Shown here in pieces: positions 22,601 to 34,605 of a DNA stretch of 64,000 bases (position 1 is the first letter of the stretch; the number at the start of each line of letters is the position of its first letter). The notes below the pieces were generated by a model that saw only the letters and a list, made by a program, of their open reading frames with translations, did not search any database and had not been told where the DNA came from. The translations under genes were made by a program, and so were the position numbers. Source of the DNA: Arenicola marina (lineage: Eukaryota > Annelida > Polychaeta > Arenicolidae). Location of the stretch: assembly GCA_964019135.1 (NCBI GenBank), contig OZ025257.1:27264352-27328351 (forward strand), given 5' to 3'.

Positions 22601-24865
22601 TGACGTTTGGGCCAATGGTATCTGATAGAACGATTTGAGTAGATCGGATATTACGATGTATTTCCATTTCGCTATTTCACGAAGAACTCCGTCAACGTTC
22701 GGCATCAGTGAAGGTTGGGGTTTGCAGTAATAAGCCACTTCGCCAAATGAGGTGACCAAACGTTTACTGCCGTTGGGTTTGTTGACGAGAAAAGATAGAT
22801 TAAGATATTCCACGGTGGTGTTGACGTCTTCGGGCTTAGCGAATACCCCGGCGGCTTCGAGTTCGTCGAACTTTTGCTGTAATTCAGTCATATTTGACTT
22901 GTTATACAGTGGGAGACGTCCCTTTCTCTGGGGTGGAAGAGTAGGTCCTATGTTCACCACAGCCTTAATCTTCCCGCTTGCTCCATTATACTTCGACAGT
23001 TTAGGGTCAAAGACGGTGTCGTATTGTCGGTGAAGATCTTTGAATCCTTGTCGAATTTCTGTAGGTAAACGTTCGTCTGGGTCTACCGGTGCTTCTATCT
23101 TCACAGTCCGGGTTGTTGGTAACACTGGCTGTTGCTGAGGAATTGTCTCTGGTGGAGACCCGACTTCTCTGACTTGGCATAGTGTTCGTTGCCTTTGATC
23201 AGGATTGCTTCTGACATGGTATTGGCAACGCGAAGTGTGTGTCCGACAGCGACGATCTCTTGTGGGGTAGGCCAAGCTTTGCCGAGTTTCAGGTTTCTAT
23301 TAGATGGGCTGTCCCACCTGGGTTCCAAAGCCCACGTCGCGTCTTTGATGGTGTTCTGTGGAGTGGCGAGTTCTATGTAATCGCCTGGAAGCACGACGGT
23401 GATCTGCGGTGGACCCCGCAGTAAGTGGGCTTGTGTACGCCTGACGGATATCCCAGTGTCCACTGGGTTACCATAATATATTATACCAGATCCCTGTATA
23501 ACAATCTGGCGTTTAGCTGGTCGTGTTGCGATGTCATTAGTAACGAGGAAGGGATTGCCGGCTAAAACGTCTACATCGAGCTGTTTAACCACGAGAGCGT
23601 TCAGACTGAACGTGTGTCTGTCACGTGTTAGTTCACAATGAACCTCGCCGATGACGTCAAGTGGGGTTATGCCATCAGCTTGACGTGCTGACTGGGATGG
23701 GGTTTCGATTGGTAATCCAATTCTTTTAGCGAATGACGCTAGAATTATGTTAGTTGTAGCACCGGTGTCTAGTGTGACTTTAACACGGTGGTGCTGGAAG
23801 AATGTAGTCAGAAATGGAGATTGAATGACGTCAACGTTCCTCACAGTTGGTTCTGTATCCAGTCAAGCGTCTGGAACTGCTTCAGTGTCTCTGTCATATG
23901 AAAGTTCGTAAATATGTTCATCGTACTCATCATCTGCCACGCGACGTGATCGCCCTAAGGCATGTCTGTCAGCTTCTGGTAAATACTGACAATCGATGAG
24001 GTTGTGGGACGCATAATATGGTCTGCGTGCAGTTTTACACAATATACATGACTTAAACCCCTTTGGTCTTCGCTGTGGCTGGTTTTTCTGGTGGTACATG
24101 GGAGCTGATGACGTGCGTAGGGTTTTCGAATCATCGATGGTTCGTAACTCATCCAGAAGAGACGACAGAGCTTGGGATATTTCCGGTTTTAGAGATGCTA
24201 AGGATTGTTTTCGAAGTTCAGCGCCATATTTCTGTTTGACAAACTGAGGTAACGCAGGATTTATTAGATTGAGCCACATGAACACAACCGTGTTCTCCAA
24301 AGTAGGTGTTAGGTCTTCATCAACCATGACCGGTTCTCCGTGATGGAGAATGTCGCTATCCGGAGTGAGAAGATTATCCTCGAAAAAGGCTAACAAGCGC
24401 TGGTATAGATCCTCAGGTCGTTCATCAGGTAATAACTTGATATTAGATAGGTCTAAGAAATGAGCTCCGGAGGACTGGAAGCCATAATGCAGACGAATCT
24501 TCTGCCAAATATCTGGCAATGAGGTAGAACTTTTCACGATGGAAAATCTTGATATGACTGAGCAATAGTTCGCTATTTGGCCCAGTAATAGCTCAAGTCC
24601 AGCGTTCTTTTGTGTGGCAGTGAGTCTTTGTTCACTGGGTACGGATGCTACATCATCAGTTAGTCCTCTATTTGGGTTTGTAGCAGTTTTCTTCGGCAAC
24701 ACAACTCCTTCAATGAGAAAACTGTTGAAGCTATGGTCCAATGACAGTATATATATTAAGTTTTGCCTCCAGTTTTCAAATGAGTTTACTGTCTTATGCT
24801 TTGTCTTATAGACCATTGTTTTGGAGCTCTTGCCATGTTTGTCTGGCGAACAAAGCTGGTAGCTT

Positions 24866-24934
24866 ACTTGGCGCAAGTGCCCCCAGGCAAGCCCGCTTCC
24901 AAAGCGGGCTTGCCTGGGGGCACTTGCGCCAAGT
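24866..24934. repeat. Perfect 33-bp palindrome with 3-base loop
   Basis: The arm 24866-24898 (acttggcgcaagtgccccca...) is the exact reverse complement of 24902-24934, with cca between. It lies near the 5' end of the internal region of the LTR element. It may be a tiny foldback insertion or an RNA structure of the element. Confidence 0.85.
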
Positions 24935-25041
24935 AGCTTACGTGCGTGAGGGAACTTCAATTTTCCAAATCGAAGGTGAGTGAAGCTGTTTCAGTCTGTT
25001 CGTCTTGTTGATACACTATGTTACACCGAACGAGGGTTTGT

Positions 25042-25056
25042 AAACCGCTGCCACCA
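25042..25056 (-). other. Primer-binding site of the LTR element
   Basis: On the minus strand this reads tggtggcagcggttt, one base after the 5' LTR. It begins with TGG and would pair with a tRNA ending ccgctgccacca, most like tRNA-Leu. The tRNA identity is inferred. Confidence 0.7.
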
Positions 25057-25057
25057 C

Positions 25058-25185
25058 GCCAGATAACAGTCACTTCTCCGACTTTATTCCCAATACACGT
25101 AAACTAAACACTTTTCATTGTGTGACAACAAAGGCCTCGACGAGTGATAGAGCCACTCGCGAGATGGCGCTAATCACTCGTGGCG
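25058..25185 (-). repeat. 5' LTR (128 bp)
   Basis: A short LTR whose ends are gcc/ggcg-like rather than the usual TG...CA. It contains tttattcccaatacacg in plus-strand view. It matches the split left LTR with only a 6-base length change. Confidence 0.85.
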
Positions 25186-25514
25186 CTCCCCGTCGCAATC
25201 CCCCCCGAGGGGACGTTTTCAGTGAACCCCTCCCTTTTTAACTTCCTGGATCAACCCCTGGGGTGGTGAGCCGTTCCATCATCTGAAAAAAAAATGACGA
25301 AATGCTACTTTGAAAGTCAAATAAATGGCAAATAACGCAAATTTGGTTTTTAAGAGTTGTCGCAGGTCTTTATCAGAAGTGGAAAGACTTTCTTTGAAGA
25401 CGTTATGATGCAACGCTCATGCACCATGCACTGGGAACTACAGAGGGCGCTGACATCGATGGCTTCTTGAGAGTGCGTATCTGCTTATTCACTGCGCGCC
25501 TAATGTGTTTGAAA

Positions 25515-28500
25515 ATGGCGGTGTACGAAGTGTATTCCCACCCAGAACTGCGGCGATATCGAACTCACATATGTTCCAAAGCCTCCCTAGTTCTACTGTT
25601 TAGCTTAGCGCTGACATGGGTGCCTCCACTTCTTATCGGTTTGAGAAGCCAAGGTAATACACAAACGTAGGATGGTTGTAAACTCTCTTAAATGGTGTTG
25701 ACATTTTTCGCTATGTTCAGACTTGTTTCGTTTTCGCTTGTTGTCATCTTGACATTCTTGTATTTTTTACTTTAGTCTTTACTCAATGTCTCTGTGTCTT
25801 TTTAATTGAACTAAGACTTCATTTGATTGAGACAGTGAGTGTTAGCATTTCACAATGCCAGGCAAATAGCGAAGTCATTGGTAAAAAATTTGAAATATAC
25901 TGAAAAGACTGACAGCCAGACAGTCACAGAGTCAGTAGCCTGAAAACAAGACAGATTAACTTATAAGCTTATCTGTTGTAAGACAGTTAGGAAAGTTTCA
26001 CCAAATTTTTTTTTTTTAAGAAAATATCGTTCAGAGTGATAAAGTTATATTATTTTATTAAAGTTGCATATCGAGCTCTTTCCCGCTGAAAGAAAAAGAG
26101 GTCAAAATATAAATAAGAATAGTCCTTAACTGGGCTCGCGTTAGCATTCGCCAATAGCCATTTGGCGAGAAAATTCGGGATTTGGCGATAAGAACTTCCT
26201 GGACACTCGCCAAAATGGCGAATATAAAATTTCAACTACAAATACATTTTTATTCATGTTTTTTTCAACAAATGGAACTAGAAAATCCTCGAACAAATAT
26301 TGGCGGAAGTTTACACGATGTAAGTTCATTTATAACCAATATATTTGGCTAATTTTGGCTAATGTTTTTCTACGGAATTAGCCAAATTGGCTAATGCAAA
26401 AAATATCCTAGCGCGAGCCCAGCTTAAATCATTTAAGATTTCTTTTACCTATACTATACTCCATGCATGCCAGACTGCCAAATGGAGTCTCTTGACCTTG
26501 ACCATGATATCAATTTACCACAAGTTTTCATTTTAGTGGTAAATGTGGGTACATCGTTATACCGAAACAGACCAAAACTGACCGAAACCGGCCTGAATAT
26601 ACCAAAACCGAGTTGCGTGGAACAGTTTAACTTCACAGAAGATCGATTTTGGTTGGGATCTGGTCACACTTATACCTATATAGAAGACTGCTATAAGGTA
26701 GAAGCATAAAAGGGCAGAATAAACCATAACGGTCCAATACATGCGCCATCTTGTTTATCACGTTCGCTGTGTCATTCGCCGCGAGGCGGAGCCACTTGTA
26801 GAATACAGGTAAACACAGAAGGATGACCAGGTGTCTGAAGTCAGGCAGAATTTCTTGAACTGGTGGATCGCTTCGAACTCTCCCAAACCAGCAGATTTCG
26901 CCGCAGGTCCCGGTATTGACCCTGAAAAATGCTGTGCAGCTTCTCGACTAAATCTGGGAGCTTCTGTGTCTTCCAGTCCACAGCCTGTTTCAAGACTTTG
27001 TCCTCTAATTCTTTGGTGACTTGATAACACCAGGAGACAGCGCTACACTTTATGCAGTTGTGTATACATAACAGGTGCTGGCAGCTGGGGGCGCCTAGTG
27101 GCCATTTGTCAACAAACAAGATGGTGCATGCATTCGCAGTTTGAACCAATTCTGCAGACAGAAGACAGGCATATCTGCTATTACTGGCAATAAATACAAT
27201 TAATATTAGACATATTTCTATCTGTACTAATGCTACATCCAGACCATATGTGTCTTCAACATGCTAGCGGCTTGGTTTGGGTATAATTACGCCGGTTTTT
27301 GTCGGTTTCGGTGTAACAATGTACCGGTAAACGTCGTCAGTTTGTATGCTTTGTGATGCTTTAGTTATACATTTACTATATCACAGCCGATGAAGGTGTT
27401 GTTTATTAGGTTTCTGAATTTATAGAATCAAACAATAAAGTTTTTTGCAAATTGTGATATATATATGTCGCCATGCAGGGCTTAGATTTGATTTTAAAAG
27501 CTCGACAAGCAGCTTTAAATTTGTTGATAACACTTTCTTTTTTCAGGTTTCTGGCAGCGACTTGACACATTTCAAGAACAGCCTAATATTAATTTTAAAT
27601 ATGAAATTTTACTTATTATTGATACTTCTGCATCTGGAGATTATGTTACTTGGAGCACATATCAGAACTTTAACATGCTACAGATGGATAAACTTAGAGT
27701 GCCACTTGTAAAGGTATGTATATTGACAACAATAAAATATGAATAATATTGATATATGCTTGCCACTCAATTCCTTTTAGAATTCTTTCAGGCAGAATTT
27801 TACTTAAATATTTTACTTTAATAAAATTATATAATTTCATGTTAATATTTTTTACAAAGATAAATAATATAACACTTTATCTACTTTTTATTGGTATCAT
27901 TTTTGCTTAGGTGCTGGAGGAAGATACTAATTTGGATGGTTTGAATGACGTCATGAACATACAACTCAACATTCCACTGATGGATTCAGAACAGGTTTAT
28001 GGTGTCAAAACATTGCTCATCTATGACTACATTATTTCAGTAAGTGCAAGGTTTTGTTGTCAGTTTACAATAGAAGCCTGGTCCTATTATCCCATCATCT
28101 ATAACATACCATCATGCATGCATGATACAAAGTTACATAATTCTATGCGAAAAGAAATGTTAACTCCTGAAGTGGACAGTTTGGTGATATATCACGAGTG
28201 ATCTTGCTACACATGTGTACAGGCAATATATTTGGTTAAATTTTAAATAAACCTATACCTCTTTTTTTATATTTAGAAGATTTTTTTTAGAATTGCTTTA
28301 GCCTTTTTGACATCACTCATCGTTTTGCGTATATATATATGTGACACAGCATAATTTTTTTTTGTGTTGACGCATTCCTTCTAATATTGCAGAAGTTTGC
28401 CTACATGGAGATGGAGAGTGCTGCTTACCTACAGTACACATCTCCTGTGCCAGCTGCTTCTTTCCAAGTGTCAGGTGATCTCAGACTCCAACAAAAGCAA

Positions 28501-29832
28501 CCTGTGGGACACAAGGGAACAGATACAAGATACAATGTAAGCATTCAGGCCTAAGTTGGTTACCAATATCCTGTATCGAGAACTATAAAAATAAATGTTA
28601 TTTTATCCATTGAAAATGCTCTTTTGGTATTTGACGTCTTTGTTAATTCTGATCTGCTGTTGTATTAGTGAAAATGTTGACTGTAATAATGGTCACATAT
28701 GGCTGATACTGGATAGATTCATATGATACCATTTCTCAGGACATACTTTTTATTTACATAATAGGATTCAAACATTAATTAAATGGTAAACAGTTTAATA
28801 AATGTATCTGAAACGTTTCCTGTTGCTGTCTTTCAGACTTCCATCATTGATGGCACAAGTATCTATGCAGAAGACTTTGACTTAGCAAAGATTCTGAGCA
28901 ACTATGGCGCCAGAAACTGTAAGTAGCTTTGTTTTAACTATTCTACTCCTGGTTGCTGCAAGAAGCACAACACTTTTCTTTTGGCTTCTTTATCATGCCG
29001 TAGCTAACGATGCTGTTTTAATGCATTAACCCTAGTTGAGCTCCTTCTTGATGTGAATGTTGGATTGTTTCAGTGCTGTGATGACGGATGTGTTGTTTGT
29101 TGTTCGCTGCAGTGAGTACCATGCTGCAGAACGCCTACCCGGTGTGGGTGTCAGGGCGGGGGGCGGGCCAGCCCTTCATCATCAACGCCACCGTACGCTA
29201 CCCCGTGGAGTACCGCATCCTGTATCCTTTCCCCACAGTGACCGCTTATAGACCAGGCAAAATATATTGTCAGCCGCATATACACACATCTATAGTAATA
29301 TCTGGCGCAGTTAATTGTAGCAATAGCGGAAATATGTTGAGCAATAGTTCTATCAGAATTAATAAATTGGTATTTTAAATTATATTTGCGTTCACATGGC
29401 TAAACTGCGTGAGAAGATTATGATACGTGAAGCAACACTCTACCAATTGGTCTAACAGTAACGTATCGACACGATATATCGATTACATGCGGTGAATGAA
29501 ATAGTACGTTGTAATGGTAGCACGCATGATAGTTAGTAATGGTTGTAGTACGCTGCGTGTATACGGCAAGAAAGACACTCCTATCACGTATTATCGCCTG
29601 GAGATTCCCAGAGATGGTACGGTCAGTACCTTACATAAATCTCTGGTATTCCTTGACCACCTGACTCAGCTACACACCTGGCTTTTGGCAGATGATCAAG
29701 TTCGGCTGGGTGCAATATGTGGCGTTGTTGGTTGTCTTCTGGTTCATACTGCAGAGGATTAAGATCTTCATCTTCCAAAACCAATTGGTTAACACGATGG
29801 TGCAGAGGCCTATTAAGGACAAGACTGGTTAG
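25515..29832 (+). CDS. TMEM231: TMEM231, complete seven-exon gene
   Basis: A ciliary transition-zone membrane protein of the MKS/B9 complex that helps form the diffusion barrier at the cilium base. Exons: 25515-25653, 27547-27713, 27911-28039, 28393-28536, 28837-28918, 29113-29221, 29670-29832. All introns are GT..AG and all phases agree. Total 310 residues (human protein about 316). The protein starts [20 protein letters not shown], then the first membrane segment [19 protein letters not shown] (about 25-43). A lumenal domain follows with [17 protein letters not shown], and [13 protein letters not shown]. The last exon reads [16 protein letters not shown] and then the second membrane segment (about 270-290), ending [14 protein letters not shown]. 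The start ATG has gaaa before it and G after. The first intron contains two DNA transposons. Identification is by recalled similarity to vertebrate TMEM231 along the whole length. Confidence 0.95.
26130..26423. mobile_element. 294-bp MITE flanked by TTAA
   Basis: The ends ctgggctcgcgttagcattc (left) and the inverse ...gcgcgagcccagc (right) form terminal inverted repeats. TTAA flanks both sides (26126-26129, 26424-26427), as in piggyBac and Kolobok elements. Internal inverted motifs of the ttggcga and ttggcta types continue the symmetry. It lies in intron 1 of TMEM231. Confidence 0.75.
26548..27325. mobile_element. DNA transposon with about 60-bp imperfect TIRs
   Basis: The left end ggtacatcgttataccgaaa and the inverted right end (ggtacattgttacaccgaaa in reverse complement) pair over about 60 bases. 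The inside holds a minus-strand open frame (27149-26841, 102 codons, with [20 protein letters not shown]) that matches no family I recognise. The superfamily is not assigned. It is in intron 1 of TMEM231. Confidence 0.65.
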
Positions 29833-30573
29833 GCTGGGTCGTGTCGACTCATCTACGGGCCACTTGATATCAACAGGAGGCGGGGGTGGGGATGGATGCA
29901 AGCTGCTGGGGTTGGGGGTTGATACAAGCTGTTGGGGGGTGGGAGGGGGTTGCGTTCGGGGTGATGCAGTACAAGTTATTTGTTTGACTGGAGCAAGGAG
30001 TTCTTCTTTGGGGCTTCACTGGGTAAAAGAACGATTTTCCGTGGGATGGCAGATAGAATGTTACAATTTTCACAGCAGTGTAAGATTATTCTGCCACGGG
30101 TTTAACTAATCGGTCCGTGATAACATCATTCGTGCTCTAGGCGAATAATGTCCGGAGCAGGCATACTTCCACATGTGTAGACCACGTGTCCGCTCAGCGA
30201 TATCCGTCCTTTTTTCTTCACCTTCATCGTCGACAAGATAATGATACTGATCAATATCTTTGACACGTTACCATGACAACATGTAGGACGCGTCAGCTCA
30301 AATTTAAAATATGTAGTTACGTAAACGATAAATGTCTTTGTCCTTCTCCCTGCGTTTGAAGTTATTACTGTATTCCGTCCTCACGACCAAGGTAGTAATT
30401 TATTTATTTAATTTACTAATCGATGTCGTTATATTAGATTATCTTTTGTAGGTTATTGAATCCACTTGTCCAGGATCCGCTATGTATATAATATTGAATG
30501 ATGATCATTGTTTTTTTCTGTAAATCTTCTGGCTGTGACCTTTTTTAAACGCTTTTAATGTAAGCTTACTGGC

Positions 30574-30579
30574 AATAAA
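30574..30579 (+). terminator. Candidate polyadenylation signal of TMEM231
   Basis: AATAAA about 740 bases past the TMEM231 stop codon. It is the first clear plus-strand signal after the gene found by eye. The 3' untranslated region would include a G-rich tract near 29876-29950. Confidence 0.4.
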
Positions 30580-31533
30580 CTGTATTTTATAAACAAATTA
30601 AAGTTTGACTTTATGCTTTGCAAGAAAAGAAAAGATTAGTATCGTAGCCGTAGCTCCCCCCACCCCCCTCCAACCTCCGCTGAAAGTAGTTTATTAGTTT
30701 AAAGTTGCCGAAGACTTGCATAGTAGGCCTACACAAAAAAAGGTGCACCTGGAATTTAACGGAGAGATTTTTAACAATATGCCCGCTGATAGTCTATGTA
30801 TAATTCTCACGAACAAAAAGTTACGTAATAAATTTAACAGAATTGGTTGTAACAATTTGCCCATGATTTGTGTTGTACACACACAAAATTAGATGTTTTG
30901 GCGACTTCCGTTTCACTTGAGACGCTAGGTCTTCTCAGGAGACAACTTTTGCCGCGGTTCGTTTTTTTGCGCGGCTGTAGCGTCATAGTTAACGTGATCC
31001 GCGGAAATTTATTAATTGTTTTATTTCCTACCATCATCAGTGAATAGTTTAACGTAAAAACAATGAAAGAGCCATGTGGTTAATTTTTGCAGCCGTAACG
31101 CTTAGCTTCAACGTGCGTGTTTATTTTAGCTGTAATTTGTTATATGATTTTATAGGTTGTAATATGTATTTCGATGCACAATTTGAAAAATATAGACATT
31201 CCGTTGTCGTATGATCACAATGGACTAATCCAGCGAACAAATATTTCAAAATAACACGGGGTCAAAGTTCAACGCGCTTCACGCCTTTCACCTTGATCGA
31301 ACTCGAAAACAGTTTGTAAGTAGATTCTAACAGGCCTTCCCGGTATGAGTAGCACAGTCCACTTTAAGTGGTGGTGTATGCGATGCCAAATTACGAACAT
31401 ATCTTCCATTAATTTAGTCCTTTTGAGGTTTCGCGTGTGAAAGATAATTCTGATGGTTAAATTTGGCGCGGGCAGAGGGACTATAGAGCTTGAGCGGAAC
31501 GCCCTCTGGCGGGAGATCGCATCGGGACGTCCC
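30580..31533. other. Intergenic, no gene seen
   Basis: AT-rich unique-looking sequence between TMEM231 and the segmental duplication. The last 50 bases include gcggaacgccctctggcggg, shared with about 4770. Confidence 0.45.
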
Positions 31534-31956
31534 GCATCTGACACCCCTTTACTAAACAAACCAGCGAGATACAACCAAAGATTGTCTAGACGATCTTTGA
31601 TACAACAGGAAACAAAAAAGGCGCGAAACATGATTCAGCACTATAAATACCGGAAACAGATTTGTCGGTCGAACTGCGCGTTGCAAACCAGACACGGCGG
31701 CTGTGTGTGGCCTGCCTGGCCCAATGCCTCCAAACCTGTGACACCAGTAACGTACATGTTATTCAAGAACGCAAGTATGACATGAATATTAATTTCGGTT
31801 TTGCAGACTTCTTCAAGAAGTGTAATATGAGGCAGGGACATTTTGGGGATATCACCCCTCATTCCTCGCCCCGGCGTCTCCTCAGCTAACCTAAGTGGCA
31901 ATGAAACACTATAAGCCGTAGGGGGAGGGTACGTGTGGAGACAAAAGTACATAAAC

Positions 31957-32534
31957 CAGGGCCGGATTCAGACTTTAGAGGGTGGGGAGGCTTGAATTTC
32001 GCGACTACAAGGCATACTACAGGGGCGAATCCAGACTTTAGGGGGTGGGGGGGGGTGCAGGGGCGGATCTAGGAATTTGCCAAGGGGGCGGTTGCTCTCT
32101 GAACAAACTTGCGACCGGGGGGGGGGGAGGGGGGTGCTTGGACAAGCCGATTTTAACAGTGTATGTTCAGGTACCCAAGGGGTGGGTTGCAACCCCCCTA
32201 ACCGACCCCCCCCCCATAGACCCGCCCCTGGGTGGCTTGAATTTCGAGATTACAGTGCATAGGCGGCGGAGGTGGGTGGGGCACTGGTCCTTCTCCAGCA
32301 TTAGGTTGCTGCTCGTGGACAGCGATAGGCTGCTTTATTCTCGGGGGCTAAACCTGTCGGTGGGTGGGGGGGGGCTTCTGTGGCTTGACCAGGGGGTGGG
32401 GAGGGGGGCTGTAGCCGCAGTAGCCCCCCCCCGCTGGATCCGCCACTGTTAAACACATAGAATTAGAAAGAGGATATGCATAATTACGGCTAACATGTAC
32501 GTGCCCCTTAAACCGAAATCGTCTATCCGCCCCT
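31957..32534. mobile_element. Nested hAT-like MITEs (unit 1)
   Basis: Three left ends of the cagggg-cgg-at-cag type occur in succession: 31957 (cagggccggattcag), 32020 (caggggcgaatccag) and 32058 (caggggcggatctagg). Matching right ends are at 32230 (cccgcccctg), 32448 (ctggatccgccactg) and 32534 (atccgcccctg). This pattern indicates insertion of related elements into each other. The cagggg...cccctg termini are typical of hAT MITEs. Clean 8-base target duplications cannot be read because the flanks are G-rich. Confidence 0.65.
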
Positions 32535-32625
32535 GGAAATTGCGCCCTTAGATCTAACCAGAACCAAACCGCTCAAATCATAACGTACCAAAAGGACCCG
32601 TTGTTCCAATTAAAAATCTCCTGCG

Positions 32626-34605
32626 GACGACGGCGATGGTGGGGACAGTCTGGAAGGCGGGTATGGTGGGGACAGTCTGGAGGGCGGGGATGGTGGGGAC
32701 GGCGGAGATGGTGGGGACAGTCTGGAAGGCGTGGATGGTGGGGACAGTCTGGAGGGCGGGGATGGTGGGGACGGCGGAGATGGTGGGGACAGTCTGGAGG
32801 GCGAGGATGGTGGGAACGGCGGAGATGGTGGGGACAGTCTGGAGGGCGGGGATGGTGGGGACAGTCTGGAGGGCGAGGATGGTGGGAACGGCGGAGATGG
32901 TGGGGGCAGTCTGGAGGGCGGGGATGGTGGGGACAGTTTGGAGGGCGAGGATGGTGGGGACGACGGAGATGGTGGGGACAGTCTGGAAGGCGGGGATGGT
33001 GGGGACAGTCTGGAGGGCGGGGATGGTGGGGACGGCGGAGATGGTGGGGACAGTCTGGAGGGCGAGGATGGTTGGAACGGCGGAGATGGTGGGGGCAGTC
33101 TGGAGGGCGGGGATGGTGGGGACAGTCTGGAAGGCGGGGATGGTGGGGACAGTCTGGAGGGCGGGGATGGTGGGGACGGCGGAGATGGTGGGGACAGTCT
33201 GGAGGGCGAGGATGGTTGGAACGGCGGAGATGGTGGGGGCAGTCTGGAGGGCGGGGATGGTGGGGACAGTCTGGAGGGCGGGGATGGTGGGGACGACGGA
33301 GATGGTGGGGACAGTCTGGAAGGCGGGGATGGTGGGGACAGTCTGGAGGGCGGGGATGGTGGGGACGGCGGAGATGGTGGGGACAGTCTGGAGGGCGAGG
33401 ATGGTTGGAACGGCGGAGATGGTGGGGACAGTCTGGAGGGCGGGGATGGTGGGGACAGTCTGGAGGGCGAGGATGGTGGGAACGGCGGAGATGGTGGGGG
33501 CACTCTGGAGGGCGGGGATGGTGGGGACAGTCTGGAGGGCGAGGATGGTGGGAACGGCGGAGATGGTGGGGGCAGTCTGGAGGGCGGGGATGGTGGGGAC
33601 AGTCTGGAGGGCGGGGATGGTGGGGACGGCGGAGATGGTGGGGACACTCTGGAGGGCGAGGATGGTGGGAACGGCGGAGATGGTGGGGACAGTCTGGAGG
33701 GCGGGGATGGTGGGGACAGTCTGGAGGGCGAGGATGGTGGGAACGGCGGAGATGGTGGGGGCAGTCTGGAGGGCGGGGATGGTGGGGACAGTCTGGAGGG
33801 CGGGGATGGTGGGGACGGCGGAGATGGTGGGGACAGTCTGGAGGGCGAGGATGGTGGCGACGGCGGAGATGGTGGGGACAGTCTGGAGGGCGGGGATGGT
33901 GGGGACGGCGGAGATGGTGGGGACAGTCTGGAGGGCGGGGATGGTGGGGACGGCGGAGTTGGTGGGGACAGTCTGGAGGGTAGGAATGGTGGGGACGGCG
34001 GAGCTGGTGGGGACGGCGGAGCTGGTGGGGACAGTCTGGAGGGCGGGGATGGTGGGGACGGCGGAGATGGTGGGGGCAGTCTGGAGGGCGGGGATGGTGG
34101 GGACGGCGGAGATGGTGGGGACGGCGGAGATGGTGGAGACAGTCTGGAAGGCGGAGATGGTGGGGACGGCAGAGATGGTGGGGACAGTCTGGAGGGCGGG
34201 GATGGTGGGGACAGTCTGGAGGGCAGGGATGGTGGGGACGACGGAGATGGTGGGGACAGTCTGGAGGGCGGGGATGGTGGGGACGGCGGAGATGGTGAGG
34301 ACGGCGAAGATGGTGGGGAGAGCCTGGAGGGCGGGGATGGTGGGGACTTTCTGGAGGGCGTGGATGGTGTGGACCGCGGAGATGGTGGGGAGAGCCTCGA
34401 GGGCGGGGATGGTGGGGACAGTCTGGACGGCGGAGATGGTGGGGAGAGCCTGGAGGGCGGGGATGGTGGAGACTGTCTGGAGGGCGGGGATGGTGGGGAC
34501 GGCGGAGATGGTGGGGACTGGGAGGACGGTGGGTGGGGATGATGGGACGGTGCGGACGATGACGATGGTGTGGACGGCGGAGTTGGTGGGGTCGGTGGGG
34601 ACGGT
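32626..34605. repeat. G-rich minisatellite, unit 1 (about 1.9 kb)
   Basis: Built from 27-base units (gatggtggggacagtctgga-gggcggg) and 18-base units (gatggtggggacggcgga), often paired as 45-base composites. All lengths are multiples of 9 and the units contain no stop in several frames, so very long open frames run through it on both strands. These encode Gly-Asp, Val-Trp-Arg-Ala or Pro-Pro-Ser repeats and are artefacts. The plus strand has dense GGGG runs that could form G-quadruplexes. Confidence 0.95.

Larger units (their letters stand above)
18499..25185 (-). mobile_element. Ty3-like LTR retrotransposon, minus strand
   Basis: A fossil or recently active element of the Ty3 (gypsy-type) superfamily. 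Reading right to left: 5' LTR (25058-25185), primer-binding site, gag-like region (about 24960-23860), aspartic protease (about 23840-23600, DTGATTN motif), reverse transcriptase (about 23000-22300, ADDLYVGG at the active site), RNase H-like region (about 22100-21750), integrase (about 21650-20500, HCASL zinc-finger part), polypurine tract and 3' LTR. Protease-RT-RNase H-integrase order defines the superfamily. A 4-base duplication ctcc flanks it (18495-18498 and 25186-25189). It reads as about five open segments, so about four breaks, some of which may be normal read-through sites. The two LTRs are almost identical, so it is young. Confidence 0.85.

Noticed and set aside
25058-25185. Reading the 130-base sequence shared by 18499-19592 and 25058-25185 as a simple dispersed repeat
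   Set aside because: Its position next to a primer-binding site on one side and a polypurine tract on the other, with matching flanking ctcc, identifies the two copies as LTRs.
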